Shown one piece after another: positions 1 through 11,660 of a stretch of DNA of 64,000 nucleotides. This DNA is from Dicaeum eximium (Eukaryota > Chordata > Aves > Passeriformes > Dicaeidae). Both the position numbers and the translations under genes were made by a program. Each line of letters starts with the position of its first letter. Within the stretch, counting starts at the first letter, position 1. The notes under the pieces are model-generated. The model was given only the letters and a program-made list of their open reading frames with translations, did no database searches and had not been told where the DNA came from. The DNA lies in contig VWZP01009168.1 of NCBI GenBank assembly GCA_013396995.1, positions 633,450 through 697,449 of the forward strand, in the 5' to 3' direction.

Positions 1-2060
1 TAGAAATTTGCTTTTTCTTTGGTTAGGGTTTAAAGTTTCAGAGTTGCCCATCTGTCACTTAGGATGTTTGCCAGTGAATGACATTACACTTGATAAGAAA
101 CTGGCCCATGAATTGTGCTATGGGTCAATTAATGGTGACACCTTTCGGTGCTAGCATCACATTATCAAAGTGTCTGTTATGACTTGATTTGAATAAAACT
201 CAGATAACATCTCAGGTGAATAAATAGAATAACTTCTTAAGTATTGCCAAGAAATGAGCTACTGAATGACAGTTACATACAGGAATGGAATACAAGAAGC
301 AAAGTGCCTCTAAGACTTTTTGGAGTGACAACCTATGATATTTTAGAAGTAAGGGACAGAGCAAGAAAAAGTGAAGCTCATCCATCTTTGTTCACACTGT
401 GTATCATTTTCTTTCTTCTAATCTGGACATTTTAATCCTTCTCTGTGCTTGAGGAATGTTTTGAGGCGTTTATTCACTTGGGGAATGATCTGGTTCCCTT
501 GAATGTTATCTGGGCAATGGCTTTGACTGTGTGATTTCCCAAGGACTACCCAGTCTTTGTTTTCCATGGACATCTGAGATAGCCTGTACACAGTATTGTT
601 GTATTTGTTGTATTTGAAAATGGAAGCAAGCTTGCTGGACATGTTCTTTTTTGGAATGTTTTTGATTTCCTGATGATTCTAAGTCATTTAGCTCTGAACG
701 AAACAGTGGAAAGGCACATGATTATGTTTATACTGCGTTTGCATTTTTCTGCAGTATGTGTGAGGTGCAGGTTAATTGAAGCCAAACCCTTGAAAGCCAG
801 TTGGTGACCACTGGCATTGTAACACACTGATTAGGGAAAAACAAGCTTAAGGGAAGGAGAAAAACCTGTAAAGAGGGCGTTCTTAGGTCTCAGCAGAATA
901 AAGCAAGGAACATCCAATTCCATCTTTAGGTTTCCTTTAGACTTTTTTTTTTATAAACCAAACAATCACAGCCACAAATTATTCATTTGCCAAAATGTTA
1001 ACTATACAAAATCTATATTAAAAAAGGCAAAGTTTTTTATGTGTGGTATCTGTACCTTTGGAACGACAGCAACATGAATTGGTGATTTTAGAGTAGGCAG
1101 GCCTGTGGCCCATGCAGTGAATTTCAAATGCAGAATTTCGAGAGAAAAAAAATCACCTATATAAAGAACAGTATAAACTGCTGAGATTTATCTGACGTAC
1201 CAAGAAATACATTTTAATCTTTGATATTTTGGGATTACGAGGCTAAGGAAAGGGAGTGAGTGTTTCCCTGTAAAGCAAATGTATCTTTGTGTTTTGTCCC
1301 AAAATGGTTCTGCCAGTTGATATTAATGTTTTTCCATTCGGTTTTCTGCATTCATAGGTGAAACTTTTTGGGTTAACTGTTGCCCTAACACTTTCAGAAA
1401 GTTTATGGTGGTAGTTGCTGCTAATTTCAGGAAGGCAGTATTAAATATTTATATTTATCCTGAAGAGCTTTTGATCACAGCTCCATCCCACTCCATCTCT
1501 GAAGCCAGCATTTTTCTCCCGTCTGTATCAACAGTCCCACCTTCTTAGAAGTTGGAGATCATAAATAAGTATTTAAAGATACCTGAAATCTATTTAGTTC
1601 CACAGATTCCTCTCTATTACCCACCTCCATGCCACACACATACATGCAGAGGCAAAGCCTGGTGGCCCCATAAAAACCCAGTATTGACCCTAAGGCCCTC
1701 TGAAAATCTGCTTTGAAATCTTGGTTTTATTTTCTTCAAGTTTTTAATGGGTAGAGTTCATATTCACAAGTATTTAAAAGGTGTGGATCAGCACCTTATT
1801 TGCAGTGTTATTTAAAGTCCTTGGTGTTCTCAAATCTGCTCTGAGGTTTTTTTTTTTTCCAATTGGGATAATTATAGTGGGATTTTTTTTTTTTAATTGA
1901 AAAGTATTTCTTTGTCCTTATGTCTAAATCTTGAAAATTCCCATGAGAGAAATTTTCACATTCTGGAGTTTAGGACAGAGTTTTGCAAGACGCCTACCGT
2001 GTTTGGCTATTTCCATCTTTATAAGAAGGGCTTTATGTCTACTAAACCACTATTTCTACA
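1..2060. other. Non-coding, AT-rich sequence, probable SUPT3H intron
   Basis: No exon, repeat family or RNA gene recognised. The sequence is unique-looking with short T and A runs. Assignment to the SUPT3H intron is inferred from the exon at 61873 and the absence of any earlier coding exon in the window. Confidence 0.5.
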
Positions 2061-2097
2061 TTTTTATGGAATTGGGCAGTGCCCAGTTCCATAAAAA
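2061..2097. repeat. Long near-perfect hairpin (17-base arms, 3-base loop)
   Basis: The left arm tttttatggaattgggc (2061-2077) and right arm gcccagttccataaaaa (2081-2097) are complementary over all 17 positions, with one T.G wobble, around the loop agt. The pairing stops abruptly at both outer ends. The following bases (ctgcagcagcagcatttctgctg) can form a second, weaker stem. No family is recognised. The tight loop is unlike an animal pre-miRNA. Confidence 0.85.
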
Positions 2098-3228
2098 GCC
2101 ATTGTACCATAGCTGCAGCAGCAGCATTTCTGCTGATCTGCTACGTGATGGAGTTTGTAGTCATAGTAAAAGAAGTTAAAAATTGAATACATGAACTTCA
2201 GGAAAAATAATTTTTCTTGGATGTGAAGAAAACCTGTAATTGATTTGGTTTGTTTATGTGATTTAACTGCAGTATTTTTCACAGTCACTTTCACATTTCA
2301 GACTGAGAAGATAAAGGAGAGAGGACAGAATTGCCTACTTGGAGCTGTGAATTGCTTCAGTATTTTCTGAATCAGTATTGAAATACGTAGGACTGTATTT
2401 GTGTTCATGTAAATTGTTGCTTTATGTTCAGCATGGCATCCTGAAGCTTAAATATGTGGCTTTAAGGGTCTTTCTTCCTCCTATCATTTAACAGCTTCTT
2501 GTATTTATACTGCTTTTATTCTAAGTATTTTAGTTAGGACTTAAGTGATAAAAAAGGATTTTGTGATTCTATTTCAGTGCTAGGAAGTGGTAGTCAGTTA
2601 GAGCTTTGTATCTTAGGAGTCCCTTTCACATCTGTCAAATCAAAACTCTTCAGTGCTTAAAAACCTAAACTCAGTAGCATAAATAACTACCAATACTGCT
2701 GATATGTGTGCTCAACTTTCAGCAATACAGAAGATATTTAAAACTCATATAATCAAATAAATTTCTCTCTGAATAATCTAAAGGTTTCTGAGGTACTTTA
2801 AACTTCTCAATAGAAATTAGAGGAATTAATATGAAAAAAAAAGATCATAAGTGATTCTTCTTCAGCAGCTTTGTGTTCCCTTTATAGTGCCCAGAAGACA
2901 GTCTATGGATAGAAACTACTTGTGTATCAATGTTGTGGTTTTAAAAATATAAGAAAACTGAGTCTGTTAAGACCAATTTGTTCTTTTGCAGGATTTTTGT
3001 ACATTACACGTGTAATTTTGCAAGAAAGAAATTCTTGTAAAATCTGTTTTATGGAAGTTGGTTTCCTTTAAAAGATGTTTTTGATCTGGTTTTATAAATG
3101 GTGTTAGGTATAAATGCAACATGTAGGACTGAAATATGGGGAGTTCAGGAAGATTTTGGGTTTAAAACATTACTTAATAGTGTTTTAAATTCTCTATGCG
3201 TATTTATCTGCAAGTCTGTAGCAAAGTA
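2098..3228. other. Non-coding, AT-rich sequence
   Basis: Nothing recognised beyond short A/T runs. The short ORFs here lack protein-like composition and similarity to anything known to me. Confidence 0.5.
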
Positions 3229-3470
3229 CAGGGCTCAGATAAACGTAGAGTGGCTGTAGGGAGGGTTGGCTGTGTTTGGTTTGTATCCATGTCCTGGGAG
3301 CAGTCTGTCACACCTCTGGTGGATCCATGTGCCTTGTGGTGAGACCTGAGCAGGAGCTGGGCTTTCCAAGAGCTCTGGACAGGGCATGGTGTCCGTGTGG
3401 CCACGCACAGCTCGGACACCTTCGGTGTGTTCCGTGACTTGCCGTCTCTTGTAACACGCACTGAGCTCCA
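3229..3470. other. GC-richer, CpG-containing patch of unknown nature
   Basis: This block is clearly richer in G+C than its flanks and holds about eight CpG dinucleotides, clustered at 3390-3465. A short hairpin (acacc-ttc-ggtgt, 3416-3428) lies within it. Overlapping minus-strand ORFs of 85 and 108 codons cross it, but I recognise neither and both are probably chance ORFs in GC-rich sequence. It could be an old repeat, a regulatory element or a non-coding exon. Confidence 0.35.
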
Positions 3471-5019
3471 GGCAGAAAGTGCAAACTTGGGCAGAGGGTC
3501 TTTGTATCAAATAGATATTGCTAAAGCTGCTGTGGTTTCTTAACTTCATTGTATTTTCCATTGAATTCTATGACTTTGGTTTTCATTAATGATCATCCTT
3601 TCAGGATCTTTTAAATACTGTTTGCTGGAAGAAATAACATAAATGAACTCATTTTCCATGCCTTAACTTTGTGTGGTGTTTTTTTATCAACAAAGGCTGA
3701 TACCAAATGCCAATTTCTTGTTTTAAAAAACCCACCAAAATCAAACAAGCACTTGGTGAAAGACAGATGATCACACATTATTTTTTTAATTCCACTTCTT
3801 GAGATGATACCAGACAGACCTGCTATAGCAGTTAGCCTGGAGAAAGTTATGGATATTTGCTGAAATGCTCCATGGGGTTGTTATTTTTGTTGGGATTTTT
3901 TTTCAATGTATTTTTTTTGTTTTGCTTTTAAACTGACAATCCTCTAACCATTGCTATGTTTTCAACTTAGATGAGATGGAATGCATTTTTTTAATCATGA
4001 ATTTTTTTCTGGGTTATGACAGTATTTTCCTGCATATAACAGCACATAGCGATGACAACATTCTTAGAGACCACTTGAGATTAAAGAATTGGAGGGTGTG
4101 TAATGAACTTTGGTCATTCTGGTGAATTTACTAACTGTGTTTTTCTGTCAACTGAAATATTATTTAATTATTTCAAATCTGAGAGGAGAAACTAATGAAA
4201 ATAAAAGGACAGCTTTTATGTATTTATGTCATTAGAGTGGGAGCGATACATTTCTACATTTTTTTATGTTCATGTGCACTTTTTAGCTTTGAAGGATGCT
4301 GCTGTTGAACAGAGCAAGGCTGTGTAAAGTTATTTTAGATTTTGTAGATCGAAGGTGAGCTAACACCAAATGTGCTGTATTTTTGTTCCCTGTCTTTCTT
4401 CATGTCATAGGTAGTCAATAAATGTCGGTGCTAATCAATGGAATTACAGCATTAGGAAATATCAGAACACTTTTTAAATGTGTGAGAGGTGTAACTCTTA
4501 CTCGGTTTCTTTTATTGCAGGTATATACACTTACTTGGGCTAACAAGCCTTTACTGGGGACTGGTGGGTTATTGCAATACTTGCAGATGAAAATAATGAT
4601 TTTTGTACATGTATGAATTGGCTAGGTCATTTTTACTGAACTGTTGGGACAGGAATATTTTTTTGGTCTGGTCTTCTTTCTTAAATTTTCTAAAAATGTT
4701 AATTTCTTTGTCTAGTAGGAGACTGAATGGGCTGTATTCTGGTTTTTTTTTTCCCCTATGAAGATTTCTGTGCTTTAGAGAGCTTAGTAAGTAAAGGGGT
4801 TTTTTTTTAAATTTAGTTTTTTGACCTTGTTAATACAAATTAGGGTAATTAATAACCCTAACTGCTACTTGTTTAATTTGTGAGAACTTCACAAAATAAT
4901 CATTATTGCCCAGTATGTCGGGTATAGAGTGTGATGAATACAAAACCCCACAATTTTTACAGCATGTACAAGTGGGATCACAAAAAAATTGAAGTTGGGT
5001 AGAATCTCCAGTGGTCATT
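3471..5019. other. Non-coding, AT-rich sequence
   Basis: Contains several T tracts (around 3896-3903, 4742-4753 and 4801-4808). No exon or repeat family recognised. Confidence 0.5.
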
Positions 5020-5130
5020 TGGCTCAATCAGCCTGTTCAGAGCAGGGTTGACTACAGCGAGTTTCTCAGGACTGTGTCCAGTTGTGTTTTTTAATATCAC
5101 CAAGGATGGACGTTGCATCCGTAGCAACCT
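5020..5130 (-). repeat. CR1 LINE fragment, minus strand, degraded
   Basis: The run cagcctgttcagagcagggttgac...tctcaggactgtgtccagttgtgtt...atcaccaaggatgga follows the known minus-strand CR1 order (gagcaggttg... gtccagttgggttttgaatatctccaaggatgga). It is truncated at both ends and heavily mutated. Confidence 0.6.
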
Positions 5131-5309
5131 TCTAGAGAAGTTGACTACCCTAAAAGTAAAAAAGATCTATTTTCCTTGTGTTTAAGTGAAATTTCCTGTA
5201 TTTCAGCCTGTGCCCATTGTGATGGCTCCAGCTGGGCTTTGGCTTGTTGATTGAGCAATCTCTGTTCCTCTGGGCTTGCCTCTCCTTACTTCCAGCTCTC
5301 ATGTGCTTT

Positions 5310-5398
5310 GAACAGCCTGGTCCACTGGAAGGTGCCCATGGCAGGATGGTTGGAATGAGATGATCTAAAGGTTCTCAAGCCATTCTAGATTCTTATGC
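5310..5398 (+). repeat. CR1 LINE 3' tail, plus strand
   Basis: The segment cctggtccactggaaggtgcccatggcagg...ttggaatgagatgatctaaaggttc...ccattctagattcttatg matches the terminal CR1 sequence, including the closing attct-type repeats. Only the last ~90 bases remain, a typical 5'-truncated copy. It lies 180 bases from a minus-strand CR1 piece. Confidence 0.75.
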
Positions 5399-8300
5399 TT
5401 CCTTCCCTTCTTTGCATTAAGTTAGGAGCTCCTTGCTCATCCAAACAGGTTTTCTGCCTCCTTTGCTTGATTAGCTGCTTGTTGAGATGGGCCATTCTTG
5501 AACTTGGAGGAAAGAGGTCAGCCAGCTCTCATGGACACCTCATCTCTCCTGATCTGTACCCTTGGATACCTCTGTAGCCTCGTGTTCTTGAAAACAGTTC
5601 GTCATCATTGTCCTCATGTTCTGTTCTTTGTCCCCGATATATTTGTAGTGTTTCAGTCATAATTGGCAAGGTTTAAGCTTTCCTTTAATTTTTTTTTCAA
5701 CCATGAATAAGTTTTGTCTTGTTAAATTCATATTGTAAAACTAATGCTGTTTCCCAAGCCTTGGGGATATCCTGCCTGTGTAATTACAGATTTATACGGC
5801 AGCTATGCAGACGTGATTATTACCAATAGTCCGAATAATTGCACTTCTTGGCTGGTTTGTGGTCAGGCACTGTCTCCTACCGTGGTGTGGAACAAAACAA
5901 AAGTTAAAACAAAAGTTAAAACAAAGAATAAAGCAGAAAATTTCCAAAATGCTCCTAAGCAATGCTTCTGATTGACAGTTTAGTTCGCTATAGTTGTGCA
6001 GGTGTGACGAGATTAGTTGACAATAAATCCTGCAAGGCGAAAACTACTGGGTTTTGTCTTCATTACTGGAGAGGTGGTGATGTGAAGGGAGCATTATACA
6101 GCTACATTAATAATTTGGAAGCAGTTCTTTGCCACCCCTTGGAGAAATACTGATTCAGGTAAACAGAGATAAATACATAGCAGCATGTGCTATGTTTGAA
6201 ATTAGTTCTATTAAGAAAATACTTGGGAATAGAACTGATGATTGCATGAACATTAACATATTTTATTGCCTTATATTGTTTCAGACTTTTTCTTATTTTT
6301 ATGAAGTGACCCAATTTTTTCACCCATTCTTCTGACAGAACTTGACTTCATGGGCCTGGAATTGGATGTTGTGTTTTCCTCCTCCCCAGCTGTGACTGTG
6401 TAATGATCTATCACCAACACATGCCTGGAAAGCTTTAACTTCTGAGGTTTCCTTTGCAGTCAGAAACTTGGTGAATGTAGGGAATCAGCTGGAAGTAGGA
6501 TTAATACTAGTTAGGAAAGCTGTTGACTGTTAGTATGTCATATCAAAATTTTTTATTGATAATTTTAATTTATAAATAATACTTGAGTACTATTTAAACC
6601 TAGGTAATTGCTGTAATGGGGTAAATTATGTTTGGAAAATCACCTATTTCCATGTGAATAATTTGTTTAAATCCCAGTTAGTACCATGCTTATTGGCTAA
6701 GCAGGTAGACACATCTCACTGTAGCCAGGAGAGAAATGGCATTCACAGTGTGGGAGAGTTAGTAAAAAAAAACAAAGTTAAAATGCTTTTCTAACAGAAG
6801 TAAGGGTTATTAAATAACTAGATAGAGAGGAGGTGTTCAAAAAGAGAAGCAAAGAAAGAGTCTGTACAAATGGAAGCCCAAAATCTTGGGATCTTTATAA
6901 ACTGTCTTGACCACATAAATTGAGAGAAACATTTGGAGCAAAAATAAGAAGCTTTTATATGCTTGTCTTTCCTTTCTTTTTGGTTCCCCTATTTATTTAA
7001 TTTTCAAGTTTGCTTCCTGTATTTAGTTTCTTCAGGGTAAAGGGTAAACACCCATGGATCCTGTTGCTGTAGGTCTCATGATCATGGTGAGATGGACACT
7101 GGTGTACATGAGCAGTGCATGGTCGCCTGGTTATGTTGCTCTCAGGATATTTGGATATCCATTCAAAGAATACTGAGTGTTTTCCTACTTCTCTGCACAA
7201 CTTAGTGCTGAAATGAACAGTTCAGAAACCTATATGAGAAAAGTTTCTGATGGTTAGGGTTATCCATTCAAACTTCCTTGGAGGCTCAGCATGGTGGGGA
7301 GAATACTTGAATCCAAAACATTGCCAGAAAATGGAGCACTATATGGAAAATCAGATGTGAAAATCTTATTTATGTGATGAGGGAGAAGAATGGGGTTAAG
7401 AATGAGAAGAACAAAAGTAAGTTAGTTACTGTACAGCTTCAGTAACTTGAAGTCAGCTTAATTCTGGAATAGTTTCAGTCTCATGGAAAACAGTCCTTTA
7501 TTCTTTTTCAAGCATTTGCTTTTTGTAGTGAATCTTACCGATGTAGCTCAACCAAGAGCAACAGAAGGACCTTTATTTATGAGCTTCTGTAAGATGTTTC
7601 ATGTTTATATCTCTTATTGTTACAGAGTTTACCCTTGGTAAGGGAATTCACTGTTTCTAAAGAGGATTTGAGGACAGGAAACTGGGATGGAAAATGATTT
7701 CGTAGATAATCAGGAAGGGAAGAACACAGCTAGTAAACTAAATGTGATGGTCTTGTGAAAATAAATGTAGTAACAAGTAGCCATCTTTTAATCTTCATTT
7801 TTGTGGTGTTATACTAGTCAATGTTTCAAAAGTAATGTGAAAATCTCAGTTACACATGAATATTTAACTGATATGTGAGCTCTAAAGCTTTGGTTTGTGA
7901 TTTGTCTCCAAAAATGGTACTTTGAAAGAAAGTATTCTGAAGTGGCAGCTCCCAAATATGAATTGAAGCTTAAAATGTTTTTCTTTGCCCTTAGTGGTGT
8001 TTTCTCATCAGCTTTATATATATCATTAGTTGTTTTTGCTAGGGTTAATTCAATTTAACTTTTGGGAGAGAACAGTTCTCTCAGAAATAACAGCCGCTTT
8101 CTCAGGGCTCAGGTTTTTTTTTCTTATTTTAAAAGTAATTTTAAGATTCTGTGACATGGTGATGCCACGTGAGAGCAGAGACTGCTGTTTTGCAGGTTCA
8201 TGTGAGCACAAGGGAGAGGCAAAATGAGGTCAATCACATCAACATGCTTCTGCTGTAGTTGGCATAACCTGCTCCACAAGTATGGAGAAGAAGGAGAAAT

Positions 8301-8640
8301 AATTTAGGTTAGACTAAATGTGAATCGGGTTTTATTTTTCAATCTCTCACTTTTAAACCCTGTATTGATGCAATGGAGTGCTAACCTATCCTTTATTAAC
8401 AGTTTTTCTAATATATTGGAAGGATTTTTATATTTAGTATGAAGAAGTCGGTTTAAACTGTTTTTCCAGAACTGGAGTGTAAATACTGTGAGCTGCTGGC
8501 ATTGGAATTAATTCCTTGTTTGTCTCTGTGGCAGCTTTCAGACCTGTGGAGTGTCACACCCTCAATGCTCCTTCAGCCCACCTTTACCTCTTTCATCCCT
8601 GCCAGGTGGGGATCAGCATCTGGGGCACTTGCAGAGTGCA
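5399..8640. other. Non-coding, AT-rich sequence with one short tandem repeat
   Basis: The only internal repeat noticed is a 12-base unit acaaaagttaaa present about 2.5 times at 5897-5926. A ggttagggtta motif at 7253-7263 is isolated and not telomeric. No exon recognised. Confidence 0.5.
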
Positions 8641-8687
8641 GCAGTGCTGTCACTGCACTGAAGGAAAGGTGTCACTTTGGCACCTTT
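8641..8687. repeat. Two adjacent short hairpins
   Basis: The first is gcagtg-ctgt-cactgc (8641-8656) and the second aaaggtg-tcactttgg-caccttt (8665-8687). Both stems are perfect. They sit just upstream of a CR1 fragment. Function unknown; chance is possible. Confidence 0.5.
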
Positions 8688-8790
8688 TCCAGCCTTGGTA
8701 TCACACCACAGTCCTTTCCTGGCCATCAGGTACACATGAATTCAGTGAGTGGGTGTTCTAACCCCAGTGATGTGCTGGCACGTGTTTTAT

Positions 8791-9076
8791 AGACTTCACA
8801 GCGTGGCTGGGGTTGGAAGGGAACTCTGGAGAAGCTTTACCTGGAGCAGATTCTACAGGATCATATCCAAGCAAGTTTTGAATATCTCCAGAGGAGACTC
8901 CACAACCTCTCTGGGCAATCTGTTCCAGTGCTCTGTCACCTGCAAAGACATTTTCCCTCATATTCACATGGAACTTCCTGTATTGCACTTTGTGCCTGTT
9001 GCCCCTTTTCATGTTGGTGAGCACCACTGAGAAGATTCTACCCAATCCTCTCATACCTGCCCTTCAAGGAGTATTT
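8791..9076 (-). repeat. CR1 LINE 3' fragment, minus strand
   Basis: The sequence follows CR1 in reverse: cacagcgtggctggggttggaagggaa, then ttgaatatctccagaggagactccacaacctctctgggcaatctgttccagtgctctgtcacc, then ctcatattcacatggaacttcctgt and agcaccactgagaagattct. It is 5'-truncated and has small deletions. ORFs over it on both strands are remnants or shadows of the element. Confidence 0.93.
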
Positions 9077-11562
9077 TTTCTCTTTCTCCCTGTCTGTATG
9101 GGAAAGAAGCTCATATCCTTAAGGATCCTAGATTTGGAACTTTGAGCTGGCAGATGCATCTGTAATCCTCAAAGGTCACTTTCTGGGATCTGCTGGCTTT
9201 TGTTTTTTAACACTATAGCATGCTTTAGAACTGAGCAATGCCTTTGACTCAAATTCATAAGATGCTCATCACAGTTGAGTTTATTTAATAAATAGAAGAT
9301 TCAATAGTGTATTGCAAATAGAGAGTTTGGAAGCATTTTAACAAATTGGTTTACAATACAAAAGGATTTTTGATGCTGCTTTATGAGGTTTGATTACTTT
9401 TTGTGTCAGCTTCCAAAACAACTTTAACCTTTCCTTTGCATCATGTACTAGATTCTTCATATGCTCAGTAAAAGTATTTACCTAAAGCAATAAATGTAAA
9501 GTTAAAATTTTGTATGAGAAGAGAAGGCGCTGGTTTTGTGTTCTCATTTAAACAATTTGTTTGGTCATGCAGTGGTTCAAAATAGTTCAAAAGCACTCAG
9601 TGCTTTTGGGACATTTGACAATCTTAGCCTGTTTGCTTGCATTATTTGGGTATCAGGCCAGTGTAAACTGGGAGACCTAAAGGTATCTTGGAACAATGAG
9701 CTTCAAATCTGAAGTCTAAATTTTATCTGTATTAATGAAATTACATATTCCACAAAATTGGAAGATGTATGCAAATCAGGTTTTAAGACTTGGCTTCAGT
9801 GCTTTCATAATTTGTTTTAAAAAGATGATAAGTACAAGGGAGAGACTAAATTATAAGACAAAACATAATGATAAATGAGCTTAAGTACACTAAAATAAAT
9901 TAAACACAAACTTATTCTTGTTTAGAAATACCACTAAATATCAGAAAATAGAGTGAGCAATTACACAATTTTGGGAAGACCTATCAGCTAGCTTGTGAGA
10001 AAAAATTATACCTTAATGATAGATTTTAATCCTACCTTAAAAAGTAGGATTATAAATTTAAAGCTTTATTCCTGAGATATCTGCACTAAGACTGTTAGAC
10101 TTCATACTGGGATCAGACCAGAGATCCATTTAAGTTGTTACCATCTCTAGTACTGGCTAACAGTAGACCTCAAGGAAGGAATATAAGAAAAAGGGAAAAA
10201 TATAGGGATACTTCTACAGGATGCTTTCCTAACCTCTTGCTATGTGTAGTTCAGACTTCCTGAGCTAGAGCTGTCTTTGTTTTTAGTAGCTGTCAGTGAA
10301 TGTTTCTTCAGTGAGTTTACCCAGCTGCTGTTTGAACCTATCTAAAATTTGAGGAGTAGCTTGCAGCAAGCCCTTTAATTCTGTAGGTCCCCTCTTCCTG
10401 CTTATACATCATGGCTTGTAATGGTAATAAAAATCCCATGAGCTTTGGACAGGGGGAATGGTTGGAAGAGCTGATGGGTTTTGTCTGTTATTTCTGTAAG
10501 GCAATCTAGAAACCGTAGTTGGTCTGTTCAGTATGTGATAAATAAAGCAACCAGAACTTGAGTGGGACACAAAAACCCCAAAACAAACACTTGCCTTGTC
10601 CTGCATCAGTGGCAGATGAGTTGCAGAATCCCAGTCAAATTATGTCACTTTTCCATGAGTGTAATATCCTGATACTGACTCCTAGTGTGTTAATGCTGGG
10701 GAGTGTTTTCTGAACCAGGACTGACTCATACCCACCTGCTTTGAGCAGAGTAAGTGCATAACTTCCTACTCTTGTTAGCGTAGATATGACTTTATTTCTC
10801 TGTTATTTTTACAATAAAAGGTCATTAGGCTCACACTGAGTAGACTAAATCCAGAGGCATTTACTCTGACAACTGTGGATGAAAGTGTTCTGAGAGCTAC
10901 TCAGTGGTTTTGGACCATGTGAAGAAACAACGGTGTGACTCTCACGGTGGGTCTGTGGGTTATCTTATAGATATTTTAAATTATGCAAATTGCATCAGCA
11001 CTTGAGTCATGTTTTTAAAAATTGGAGGATGCTGGCAGTAAGCCAAGAAAAAGAGCTTAATACTTAGGATATGTTCTTCTTACCTTCTTATTGTATAAAT
11101 GCCCAAAAAGTACCTGTAATGCTCTAAAGCTGTGTTTATTTTCAAAATGCAATTAGCATAAGAAAATGTACATTTTTTACCTGTTCCTTAAACCTCATGT
11201 GCACACAAGAAAGTACCACTGTAAGCACAAAGTAAAATCTTTTACCAATGTCTTGGAAAGTTGTTCAGTGCCCATCTATTTCCCCAAATGAAATTTAAGA
11301 TGCTGTCTTATCAGTGGTTGGCTTTACAGAATTTGGCTGAATTTTGAGCAAGTTAAGTTCTTGCTAATCACTCGTGTGGCACAGAATTCCATTTACTTCA
11401 GCTTCAAAGACAGGGAAATTAAGCAATTTCTAACTGACTGGGTTAAATGTTTAGTATATGCAAAAGTTTTTGGATACAAGTTGGATTTTTTTTCTTCAGC
11501 GGAACTTTCCAATTTTTATTTTTAAGGAAGTGGAATAGGGCCTCTTACAAACTTCATCCAGT
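9077..11562. other. Non-coding, AT-rich sequence with small hairpins
   Basis: Two perfect small inverted repeats are present: aaaagcact-c-agtgctttt (9589-9607) and taatcctac-cttaaaaa-gtaggatta (10027-10052). No exon or transposon family recognised. Confidence 0.5.
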
Positions 11563-11660
11563 CACCTGGTCTAGTGTGAGGTGTTCCTGCCCTTGGCAGG
11601 AGGTTGGAATTTGATGATCTGTAAGATTGTTTCCGACCCAAACCATTCTGTGCTTCTGTG
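11563..11660 (+). repeat. CR1 LINE 3' tail, plus strand
   Basis: Matches the CR1 terminus: cacctggtctagtgtgaggtgttcctgcccttggcaggaggttggaat, then gatgatctgtaagattgtttccgacccaaaccattctgtgcttctgtg. About the last 100 bases survive. Confidence 0.88.

Noticed and set aside
22..32. Telomere-like ggttagggttt, and similar at 7253-7263
   Set aside because: Each is barely more than one unit; not an interstitial telomeric array.
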